In this document: one piece after another, positions 1 to 5,350 of the stretch | Numbering within the stretch: the stretch's first letter is position 1 | Layout of the letters: the number at the start of each line of letters is the position of its first letter | Source of the DNA: Candidatus Alcyoniella australis | GTDB lineage: Bacteria > Lernaellota > Lernaellaia > JAVCCG01 > Alcyoniellaceae | Reading direction: 5' to 3' | Length of the DNA: 5,455 nt | Assembly: GCA_030765605.1 (NCBI GenBank) | Contig: JAVCCG010000156.1 | Span: 1-5,455 of the forward strand | The notes under the pieces: generated by a model | What the model saw: only the letters and a program-made list of their open reading frames with translations | What the model was told of the DNA's origin: nothing | Database searches by the model: none | Program-made: the position numbers and the translations under genes

Positions 1-627
1 CTCCTCCGCCAGCCGTTTTCCGCCGTATTCGCCGGGGCGCTCGCCCATATATTTATGAAAATCCCAATATTTTTTTCCGTAACCGTATTTATGGCTGGTC
101 AGCGGGTTTTGGGTGGCGGAGATGGTTATATATTTCTTCGACTTCTTGATCAGCTCTGGAAACGTGATCAGACTTCTGGGAATCGTGGAGAATTGACCTT
201 TGCAACGTAGCGGGTTTTGGCACAGATGATCGAACCCCGCAGTGTCGGCTTCTCCCAAGCGCTCGAACCGGGGCAACAGGCCGGAAAACAACGATGCGCA
301 AGATGCTTTGGTAAATCCGGCATTGACAAAGTAGTTTTCAAACCGTATTCCGCGGTTGCTCATCTCCCAAAGGTTGGTCGTGATGTTCTGATTGAAATAG
401 TCGTGCCTCAGGCAGTCTGAAATCATAAAAATGATATCAGGGTCGTTCGTGTCCTTTGAAGGCGCCCGATCAAGAACCCGGCAGTCGGCCGAACCGTTCC
501 CCGCTTGATATCTGTTATCGTCCAATGGGATGGGGCAGTCCTCGACGATCGGCAGATACTTGCAACCCAAGCCCAGGCCGGATGCGGCGGCTAAAAAATA
601 CGAGATGCATGCCCTTCTAGAGATCAT
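1..627 (-). CDS. Tat-exported alkaline phosphatase/sulfatase-superfamily hydrolase, C-terminus beyond window
   Basis: An open frame runs on the minus strand from ATG at 627-625 to the window edge, giving 209 residues with no stop. An in-frame TAG lies nine codons upstream (654-652), so this ATG is the only good start; its ribosome binding site is weak. Residues 1-22 resemble a Tat signal: MISRRAC, then a mildly hydrophobic stretch ending LGLGC, where C22 is at best a poor lipobox. A polar linker (about 29-62) follows. The catalytic fold opens with DIIFMISDCLRHDYF (64-78), where D71 fits the first metal-binding Asp of the superfamily. NRGIRFENYF (91-100) and FTKASCASLFSGLLP (105-119) fit the nucleophile region. 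By alignment to the C-x-P-S-R...TG sulfatase signature, the nucleophile is T106 and the signature Arg is C110. By family analogy this suggests a phosphatase, phosphotransferase or LtaS-like activity more than a formylglycine sulfatase. The substrate is unknown. It lies 87 bp downstream of the eRF1-like gene on the same strand and is more A/T-rich than that gene. Confidence 0.8.
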   Translation of the reverse strand, partial: MISRRACISYFLAAASGLGLGCKYLPIVEDCPIPLDDNRYQAGNGSADCRVLDRAPSKDTNDPDIIFMISDCLRHDYFNQNITTNLWEMSNRGIRFENYFVNAGFTKASCASLFSGLLPRFERLGEADTAGFDHLCQNPLRCKGQFSTIPRSLITFPELIKKSKKYITISATQNPLTSHKYGYGKKYWDFHKYMGERPGEYGGKRLAEE

Positions 628-685
628 TGGATTCGCTTTAAAAGAGATGTCCTATTTATCGATATGCATCAGGCTGCTGTTGTCC

Positions 686-711
686 ATCAATGATTCGGCC
701 CCCCGATTGAT
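686..711 (-). other. Stem-loop just after the eRF1-like gene stop
   Basis: ATCAAT (686-691) pairs with ATTGAT (706-711), and CGG (696-698) pairs with CCG (703-705) around a four-base homopolymer loop. A four-base bulge (692-695) lies on one side. It begins three bases past the minus-strand stop at 717-715, in the gap before the sulfatase-like gene. No U-run follows on the minus strand, so it is not a canonical intrinsic terminator. It could be a 3'-end stabiliser or an attenuator, or it could be chance. Confidence 0.3.
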
Positions 712-714
712 TGT

Positions 715-1812
715 TCAGTAGCGTAACAATGCCGCCAGGTCGCCGAGTTTGGCCAGGCCGGGCAGGGGCTCGGCGAACTCGGCATGGGCGCTGGTCAGTT
801 TGAGCAGATCGACGATCTGTTCCACCAGGTCGACCTCGAACACCGAGCTTGACCCGCAGGCCGGGCAGGTGGCAATCGCCTGCGGCGCCAGATGCTCGCA
901 ATCGCGGCAGCGCGTGCCCGGGATCTTGCACCCGATGTTGATCAGCGCCTGATCCACGCGTCCTTGTTGCACGGCCTCAAGCACGTCTTGCGGGCCGACC
1001 GCGGCCAGGCCGTGGCGCAGATATTCGCTACGAATGCGTTGCCACAAATCGGCCTCTTGGCGGCGCTCGTCCTGGGCCAGCATTTGAAACAGCTCGTGGT
1101 CCACGAACTGTTCGCCCTGACCCAAATCAAGCGGTTTGGTGCCGACGAGTTTGCGCAAGAGTTGGTCGGGCAGCTCGCGTTGGATCTCGGCCAGAGTTTC
1201 GCGCGAGCCGACCATCATCAGCCGGGTGAACGGGTCCTCGCGCTCGAGCTCGATCAGTCGCTCGACAATCTGCTTGGAGTACTGCTGGAGCTGCTTGTCG
1301 CGGCGGCGTTCGTAGCGCTGCTGGCTCCAGCCGCCCTTGCGCACGTGGTTCTTGACGTTGCCCCGCACGCGGCTCTCGTGCTCGTGACGAGCCGAGCTGA
1401 CCATGAAGACCCGCGCGGCCGTATTGTCGGCCACCACTACGGCGAACTCCTCGTACTCGTCTTGCAGCCGGGCCAGGGGCCGGATGTAGGGCGAGCTGTC
1501 GACGATCAGCAGGTCGGGCAGCGGCAGCTCGAGCCGATAATCCTCGATCAAATCCTCGGCCCAGCAGACCAGCACACACATTGCGCCGGATTTCAGCGGG
1601 CTGTCTTCCAGGTGTTTTTCGAGCAGGCGCACGTTGTGCTCGAAGTGCTCCAGCTCGTCCGGGCTATCGCCGAGCAGATGCCGGGCGTTGTTGATCCGGC
1701 TGCTCAGCGAGACCAGGGAGCGCGGCTGGGATACGTAAAGGCTGAGGAACGCCTGCTCGGGCGCGCTGATCTCGGAGAGTCGGCGTAGGTCGATCTGCTC
1801 GATGCTGTGCAT
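715..1812 (-). CDS. eRF1-like protein of the baeRF/VLRF1 (Vms1-type) group
   Basis: A 365-residue protein. The start is set at ATG 1812-1810, because AGGAAGGAAA lies just upstream; an in-frame ATG 18 codons earlier (1866) has no such signal. Three parts match the eRF1/archaeal aRF1 layout. The N-terminal portion (about 1-115) is alpha/beta. The middle domain (about 118-225) opens with EEFAVVVADNTAARVFMV and holds the loop KGGWSQQRYERRRDKQ (159-174), which corresponds to the GGQ/VLRF1 catalytic loop, followed by a basic helix. A C-terminal zinc ribbon has C302, C305, C316 and C319 (CRDC and CPAC). The extreme end, LGDLAALLRY, closely resembles the GGIAAILRY ending of aRF1/eRF1. Vms1/ANKZF1 relatives cleave peptidyl-tRNA on stalled ribosomes, so a ribosome-rescue or release role in the cytoplasm is the best inference. 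The exact reaction in bacterial members is unsettled. Transcription diverges from the pseudogene/rlmB side. Confidence 0.82.
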   Translation of the reverse strand: MHSIEQIDLRRLSEISAPEQAFLSLYVSQPRSLVSLSSRINNARHLLGDSPDELEHFEHNVRLLEKHLEDSPLKSGAMCVLVCWAEDLIEDYRLELPLPDLLIVDSSPYIRPLARLQDEYEEFAVVVADNTAARVFMVSSARHEHESRVRGNVKNHVRKGGWSQQRYERRRDKQLQQYSKQIVERLIELEREDPFTRLMMVGSRETLAEIQRELPDQLLRKLVGTKPLDLGQGEQFVDHELFQMLAQDERRQEADLWQRIRSEYLRHGLAAVGPQDVLEAVQQGRVDQALINIGCKIPGTRCRDCEHLAPQAIATCPACGSSSVFEVDLVEQIVDLLKLTSAHAEFAEPLPGLAKLGDLAALLRY

Positions 1813-1922
1813 AATGTTTCCTTCCTGGTTGCCGTCGATACTACGCAACAGGCCTTGACCGTTCAACCGCCGTGGGCTATCTGTGCCCAGTCCATTGGAT
1901 AATCAACCCGGATAATTACGCT
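1813..1922. promoter_or_regulatory. Divergent intergenic region, probable promoters
   Basis: About 110 bases separate the minus-strand eRF1-like gene from the plus-strand remnant, so promoters must face both ways or have done so. A plus-strand candidate is TTGACC (1855-1860), 17 bases, then TATCTG (1878-1883). A minus-strand candidate is TTGATT (1906-1901), 17 bases, then CAGATA (1883-1878), using the same hexamer read in reverse. Matches to the -10 consensus are poor on both strands. Two GGATAAT copies 13 bases apart (1897-1903, 1910-1916) are also present. No clear operator is seen. Confidence 0.25.
1817..1826 (-). promoter_or_regulatory. Ribosome binding site that fixes the eRF1-like start
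   Basis: On the minus strand AGGAAGGAAA precedes CATT and then ATG (1812-1810). This purine-rich Shine-Dalgarno is the reason for preferring this ATG over the in-frame ATG at 1866-1864. Confidence 0.75.
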
Positions 1923-2222
1923 ATGAAGAAGATCGTGATCATCACCAACCCCAACGCGCGCGAGAACTCGCGCCTGCCGGCGCGCGCCTGCGAAAAGCCC
2001 GGATGCTTCGCGCTCTGGGCCTCGGAGCTTAGGCCCAGCCGGATGCTGGCCTAGATCCATAAGATGTATCAGGGCAAGCCGCTGAGCGGCGCGGGGCATT
2101 TCGAGGCTGTGCCGCGACAGGTGAGCTTCGAGCCCAAGGAGGGTCGCATGGCCTACACCCTGCGAGCTATACGCGGCCGCGTCCTGCGAGCTGAGCTGCG
2201 GCCCGCTGATCAGCATTATTAA
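1923..2222 (+). pseudogene. Decayed gene remnant, possibly a diacylglycerol/lipid kinase
   Basis: A frame starting MKKIVIITNPNARENS (ATG 1923) looks like the opening strand and NPN/NPxAR loop of the diacylglycerol-kinase catalytic family. The similarity then fades and the frame meets TAG at 2052-2054. The same frame continues without a shift from 2055 to TAA 2220-2222. It includes HKMYQGKPLSGAGHFEA, which resembles the kvyrGkh-type C-terminal strand of lipid kinases. Intact members are about 300 residues; only about 99 codons remain here, including the stop, so most of the catalytic middle is missing. I read this as an internally deleted, nonsense-interrupted gene. The family assignment rests on two short patches and is uncertain. 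The alternative is non-coding spacer with chance resemblance. The TAA overlaps the rlmB ribosome binding site. Confidence 0.42.
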
Positions 2223-2226
2223 GGAG
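2221..2226 (+). promoter_or_regulatory. Ribosome binding site of rlmB
   Basis: AAGGAG lies four bases before ATG at 2231 and overlaps the TAA (2220-2222) that closes the upstream remnant. The arrangement suggests rlmB was once translationally coupled to an intact upstream gene. Confidence 0.75.
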
Positions 2227-2230
2227 TAGC

Positions 2231-2998
2231 ATGGGTCACAAGCCGGACAATCGCCATGACGACGAACAGTGGTGGAAGGGGCCGCACGCGGTGCTCGAGC
2301 TGCTGCGTGCCGACCCGACGCGTATCGAGGCGCTGTTTGCCACGCCCCAGGCCCTGGGTCGGCTAAAAAACAGCCTGGCTGCGGCCCTGCCCAGCCATAT
2401 CAAGGTCCGCAGCGTGGACCGCGCGCGCCTGGATCAGCTCTGCGGCGCCAGCGACCATCAGGGGATCGCCGCGCGTTTGGCGATCGATGTGCGGTTGCTC
2501 GACCGCCAGGATCTGCTCAACATGGCCGCCAAACTTGAGCCGCCCGCGTTGCTGCTGGTGCTCGACGGCATTGAGGACCCGCACAACCTTGGAGCCCTGG
2601 TGCGCAGCGCCGATGCTGCCGGAGCAGCGGCCGTGATCTTGGCCAAAGATCGCAGCGCGCCGCTCTCGAGCACAGCGGTGCGCGCCTCGGCCGGAGCCCT
2701 GGCCCACGTGCCCATTGCCCGTGTGCCCAACCTGGCCCAGACAATTATTGCGCTCAAGGATTGCGGCTGGTGGTGCGTGGGGCTGGACATGCAGGGCGAT
2801 TGCTCGCTGTTCGACCTCGACCCGTTTGACAAGACCGTGCTGGCCCTGGGCGCCGAGGGCAAAGGCCTGGGCCGCACCGTGCTTAAAGCCTGCGACCTAG
2901 TCTGCTCGATCCCATTGGCAGGCAAGGTCGAATCGCTCAACGCCTCGGTGGCCGGAGCCCTGGGCCTGTTCGAGGTAGTGCGGAAAAGAAAAATATAA
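2231..2998 (+). CDS. rlmB: 23S rRNA (guanosine-2'-O-)-methyltransferase, RlmB/TrmH (SpoU) family
   Basis: A 255-residue SPOUT-class methyltransferase that transfers a methyl from S-adenosylmethionine to a ribose 2'-OH. RlmB members modify the G2251 equivalent in the 23S rRNA peptidyl-transferase P loop. The N-terminal substrate-binding domain (about 14-80) has WWKGPHAVLELL and ends at the conserved HQG (76-78). A linker joins it to the trefoil-knot domain (about 105-252), which has all three SpoU motifs. Motif 1 is DGIEDPHNLGALVRSADAAG (112-131), with N119 and R125 the expected conserved residues. Motif 2 is LGAEGKGL (206-213), with E209; Ala replaces the first Glu of the commoner GEEGxGL. 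Motif 3 is ESLNASVAGALGLFEVVR (234-251), with S235 and N237. Length is normal for the family. A strong AAGGAG sits at the right spacing. TrmH (tRNA Gm18) is the main alternative; the N-terminal domain favours RlmB. Confidence 0.88.
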   Translation: MGHKPDNRHDDEQWWKGPHAVLELLRADPTRIEALFATPQALGRLKNSLAAALPSHIKVRSVDRARLDQLCGASDHQGIAARLAIDVRLLDRQDLLNMAAKLEPPALLLVLDGIEDPHNLGALVRSADAAGAAAVILAKDRSAPLSSTAVRASAGALAHVPIARVPNLAQTIIALKDCGWWCVGLDMQGDCSLFDLDPFDKTVLALGAEGKGLGRTVLKACDLVCSIPLAGKVESLNASVAGALGLFEVVRKRKI

Positions 2999-3094
2999 GT
3001 TAGAATATTATTTAGCTTGGTAGCGATGAAATAGAATCGACGTTTAATCGGGCGATAGGTTCCCCCTGCTGTAATCAATAATCGATGGTGCCCC
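2999..3094 (+). other. A/T-rich spacer before the KAP fusion gene
   Basis: The base composition drops abruptly to A/T-rich straight after the rlmB stop. No strong hairpin plus T-run is present, so no intrinsic terminator for rlmB is evident. TAGAAT (3032-3037) is a fair -10 match without a good -35. No Shine-Dalgarno precedes ATG 3095; the bases just before it are GGTGCCCC. The composition change suggests a junction between backbone and acquired DNA. Confidence 0.3.
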
Positions 3095-5179
3095 ATGAGT
3101 AACGATAAGATCCTGATCCTCGACGATGGCCCGGCTGGTCTGGAAAAGGAAGGCAAGGATAAAGACAAGGACAAACTTGGGTTCTCGATCTTCCGCGATG
3201 TGATCTGCAAAATCATTGACGCGCAGGACCTGGAAAGTTCGTTCACCATCGGTCTGTTCGGCCAATACGGTTCGGGCAAGACCACGGTGCTGCGTTGGAT
3301 ATTCGATGCCGCGACGAAGAAGGATGCAGTGGTGACGGTGTGGTTCAACCCCTGGCGCTTTGTGCAGGAAGAGCACCTGATCATCCCGTTCTTTCATGCC
3401 CTGGCCGATGCACTGAGTAGTTACAAGACACCAGACCCCACTGTCCGAAAGACGGTTAAGGGATTCTTGAAAAAGGTGAAAATGATCCCGGCGGCCCTGG
3501 CCCACGGGGCCAAGCTCGGCGTTTCGTTGCCCGGAGGGTTGGCGAGTGTTGAGATCGATGTGGAAAGGGCATTGGCCTATGAAGAATCAGCCAAAAGAAA
3601 AAAAATAGATAAATTAAAGGATGAGTATCAAAGCCTATATTACAACCTGACCGAGCAGCTGACAGCGGAGGTCAAGGATTTTCGCGTTGTGGTCTGTATC
3701 GACGATCTGGACCGTTGTTTGCCGGAAAAGGCGATCGAGCTGTTGGAGGGGATCAAGGTTTTTCTCGATATCCCCGGATTCTTCTTTGTCATCGGCGTTG
3801 ACGAGCGCGTTATCCGGCGCGGGATCGAGGTTCGTTACCAAGACTTCACACTCAACAAATCCGCGAAGATCCCCATCGATCCCGGCGAATATCTGGAGAA
3901 GATCATCCAACTGCCGATCAACCTTCCCACACCCGCACAGACCAAGATGAAGGCCCTGATAAAAGAGAAGACAAAGGGCGACAAGCAGCTTACCAATTAC
4001 TGCGACCTGGTCTCGGACGTGATGCAACGCAGACCGCGGGCCTGCAAGCGCGCGATCAACATGCTCTCGACCAACATTGCTTTGGCCGATGCTCGGAAAA
4101 AGCAGGACACGGAGTTTGATTATAAGCCAGACCTGCTGGCCAAGTGGACGCTGCTCAGATCGTTGGCCAATCCGGAGCTGATCCGCTGGATAGAGAAAAA
4201 ACCGTCTCTTCTGTTCGATATTCAGCAGGCAATCTCAAAGGACGACCAGCAAATGTCAGGGCCGAAATTAAAACTTCCCGAAGAGCTGACGGACTGGGAT
4301 GCGGTAATTACCGGGGACTGGTATGAAGATGTGTGTGCAATTCTTGTCACGGGCGGTGAGTCAAAATTAGAGGTATTTCCTAACGATGAACGGGAGATAA
4401 GAAAGTATATCGAATTGGCCGCGGCTACTGGAATCGATAAACCGGAATCAAAGGGTGTGCGACGGACGAAAAGCCGCAGAAAGCCGGGCGAAATGGTGCG
4501 CATCCCGGCGGGCGAGTTCTGGATGGGCAGCGACGATGGAAAACCTGATGAGAGCCCGGCCAGACGTGAGCAAACCGGTGCATTTGATATCGGCGTATTC
4601 CCGGTGACCAATGCGGAATTTAAGGTATTCATTGATAACGACTCAGAGTATTTCAATCGAGTCCGCAACGAGGAGCGATTCCTTATGCATTGGGAAAGGG
4701 GGGATGAAGAATCAGCAAATTGGAATCCGCGCACAGGCAAGGAAAATCACCCGGTTGTGTTTGTGAATTGGCACGATGCTGCGGCCTACTGCAAATGGCG
4801 CAGCCAAAAAGAGGGAAAACACTATCGTCTGCCCAAGGAGAAAGAGTGGGAAAGGGCGGCCAGGGGAGACAATGATCAGCGGAAATATCCCTGGGGTGAT
4901 GAGTTCGATTCTGCATTCTGCAATTCCGAATCATCGGACATTGGGGATACCAATGAAGTCGGGTCATACCCCGAGGGAGCGAGCCCCCACAGTTGCCAGG
5001 AGATGGCCGGCAACGTCTGGGAATGGTGCGATGATTGGTACGACCGATGGAAAGATTCCCATGTTGTTCGCGGCGGTTCCTGGAACTACAATGCGTTCAA
5101 CATACGCGCATCGAGTCGCCTCAGGATCGGGCCGGATGCTCGCGGCTACTACATTGGATTTCGACTTTCCCGGGACTGA
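3095..5179 (+). CDS. KAP-family P-loop NTPase fused to FGE-sulfatase-like (C-type lectin fold) domain; candidate DGR target
   Basis: A 694-residue two-part protein. Residues about 27-335 are a KAP NTPase. They contain DKLGFSIFRDVI, Walker A GQYGSGKTT (56-64, K62), the KAP-typical VWFNPWRFVQEEHL (82-95), Walker B VVCIDDLDR (199-207), DIPGFFFVIGVDERVI (225-240), GEYLEKIIQLPINLP (264-278) and a basic QRRPRACKRAINML segment (311-324). KAP members such as F-plasmid PifA (phage T7 exclusion) and Kidins220 often carry membrane segments between Walker A and B; here only a weakly hydrophobic patch (130-150) is seen, so the protein is probably cytosolic. A linker (about 340-464) leads to an FGE/SUMF1-like domain (465-694): PAGEFWMGSDDGKPDESPA, FPVTNAEF, HPVVFVNWHDAAAYCKWRS, RLPKEKEWERAARG, YPWGDEF, EMAGNVWEWCDDWYD, VVRGGSW and IGFRL. 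The two FGE catalytic cysteines align with Y665 and I670, so it should not make formylglycine. The likely role is nucleotide-driven sensing or defence (inference). No clear ribosome binding site precedes the start, but no alternative start fits the domain boundary. Confidence 0.88.
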   Translation: MSNDKILILDDGPAGLEKEGKDKDKDKLGFSIFRDVICKIIDAQDLESSFTIGLFGQYGSGKTTVLRWIFDAATKKDAVVTVWFNPWRFVQEEHLIIPFFHALADALSSYKTPDPTVRKTVKGFLKKVKMIPAALAHGAKLGVSLPGGLASVEIDVERALAYEESAKRKKIDKLKDEYQSLYYNLTEQLTAEVKDFRVVVCIDDLDRCLPEKAIELLEGIKVFLDIPGFFFVIGVDERVIRRGIEVRYQDFTLNKSAKIPIDPGEYLEKIIQLPINLPTPAQTKMKALIKEKTKGDKQLTNYCDLVSDVMQRRPRACKRAINMLSTNIALADARKKQDTEFDYKPDLLAKWTLLRSLANPELIRWIEKKPSLLFDIQQAISKDDQQMSGPKLKLPEELTDWDAVITGDWYEDVCAILVTGGESKLEVFPNDEREIRKYIELAAATGIDKPESKGVRRTKSRRKPGEMVRIPAGEFWMGSDDGKPDESPARREQTGAFDIGVFPVTNAEFKVFIDNDSEYFNRVRNEERFLMHWERGDEESANWNPRTGKENHPVVFVNWHDAAAYCKWRSQKEGKHYRLPKEKEWERAARGDNDQRKYPWGDEFDSAFCNSESSDIGDTNEVGSYPEGASPHSCQEMAGNVWEWCDDWYDRWKDSHVVRGGSWNYNAFNIRASSRLRIGPDARGYYIGFRLSRD
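5069..5176 (+). other. Candidate diversity-generating retroelement variable region (VR)
   Basis: These are the last codons of the KAP-FGE gene, residues 659-694. A fixed frame (RGGSW, R671, S673, R675, R677, P680-D681, R683, IGFRL) alternates with positions that are Asn (AAC/AAT) in typical DGR template repeats of this fold. Here N664, N666 and N669 remain AAY, while Y665 tac, F668 ttc, S674 agt, L676 ctc, I678 atc, A682 gct, G684 ggc, Y685 tac and Y686 tac all end in C or T, as adenine-directed mutagenesis of AAY codons would leave them. The location at the C-terminus of a C-type-lectin-fold protein, just before the stop, is the classic VR site. No template repeat or reverse transcriptase is in the window, so this rests on pattern alone. 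An undiversified FGE tail could look similar. Exact VR limits cannot be set without the template. Confidence 0.55.
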
Positions 5180-5194
5180 AAAATTACCCTTGAG

Positions 5195-5218
5195 CCCTTT
5201 TTCCCTTTTACCCTTTGC
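5195..5218 (+). repeat. Three tandem CCCTTTTN-like octamers
   Basis: CCCTTTTT (5195-5202), CCCTTTTA (5203-5210) and CCCTTTGC (5211-5218) follow one another without gaps. A further partial CCCTT lies at 5187-5191. Together they form a pyrimidine tract between the stop codon and the GC stem-loop. Function is unknown; such tracts are prone to slippage. Confidence 0.6.
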
Positions 5219-5220
5219 CT

Positions 5221-5242
5221 GCCCCGAGCTTGGTCGAGGGGC
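5221..5242. repeat. GC-rich imperfect palindrome with tandem G-A mismatches
   Basis: GCCCC (5221-5225) pairs with GGGGC (5238-5242). Inside the stem are two opposed G/A pairs (5226-5227 against 5236-5237), then G5228-C5235 and a small loop. This has the architecture of the dispersed palindrome CCCTGAGCYTGTCGAAGGG that I recall from many environmental bacterial genomes. It sits about 42 bases beyond the stop of the candidate VR gene. It may be an interspersed repeat, a 3'-end structure or a hairpin of the kind found next to DGR variable regions. No U-run follows, so terminator function is doubtful. Confidence 0.5.
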
Positions 5243-5284
5243 CGGGTTTCGCCGGTGTGGAAACGAGTTGCAGCCACTGAATAG

Positions 5285-5297
5285 GCGCTTTTTGCGC
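5285..5297. other. Small hairpin GCGC-T5-GCGC
   Basis: GCGC (5285-5288) and GCGC (5294-5297) flank TTTTT. The four-base stem is short, with one possible extra G-T pair (5284-5298). No T-run follows on the plus strand. A weak structure whose role cannot be stated. Confidence 0.3.
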
Positions 5298-5336
5298 TGG
5301 CTAAAAAATCGATGATTAGGGCAAGCATCGTCCCCG

Positions 5337-5350
5337 CGCCACAAATGGCG
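5337..5350. other. Small hairpin CGCCA-CAAA-TGGCG
   Basis: A perfect five-base stem (5337-5341 with 5346-5350) closes a four-base loop. It lies in the non-coding tail, upstream of the very A/T-rich final stretch. Short stems with four-base loops are found near DGR variable regions, but this one is about 160 bases beyond the stop codon and could be chance. Confidence 0.3.

Noticed and set aside
892-1788. Long plus-strand open frame (298 codons) antisense to the eRF1-like gene
   Set aside because: It lies wholly within a well-supported minus-strand gene, its translation is Ala/Leu/His-rich with no recognisable motif, and it is what GC-rich codon bias produces on the opposite strand.
1863-2216. 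Minus-strand open frame (117 codons) opposite the kinase-like relic
   Set aside because: The plus strand shows the recognisable fragments and the rlmB coupling; the minus-strand translation shows no motif and no convincing start signal.
3149-3176. AAGGA/AAAGACA-type direct repeat in the KAP gene start (Lys-Asp run, residues 19-27)
   Set aside because: A short charged low-complexity linker before the NTPase domain; nothing suggests a function beyond that.
2458-3384. Minus-strand open frame (308 codons) across the end of rlmB and the start of the KAP gene
   Set aside because: It is antisense to two well-supported genes, Ser/Arg-rich and without a family match; a composition shadow.
1-5179. 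Sulfatase-like gene (1-627) and FGE-domain gene (3095-5179) as a sulfatase plus maturase pair
   Set aside because: The hydrolase has Thr and no C-x-P-x-R signature, and the FGE-like domain lacks both catalytic cysteines. The genes are also about 2.5 kb apart and on opposite strands.
5221-5242. Intrinsic terminator of the KAP-FGE gene
   Set aside because: The stem is GC-rich, but the following bases (CGGGTTTCGCC) lack a T-run and the stem holds two G-A mismatches.
4776-5315. Plus-strand open frame (179 codons) overlapping the FGE-like domain and running past its stop
   Set aside because: It is the +1 shadow of the KAP-FGE gene. The portion beyond 5179 translates the octamer repeat and palindrome into low-complexity sequence.
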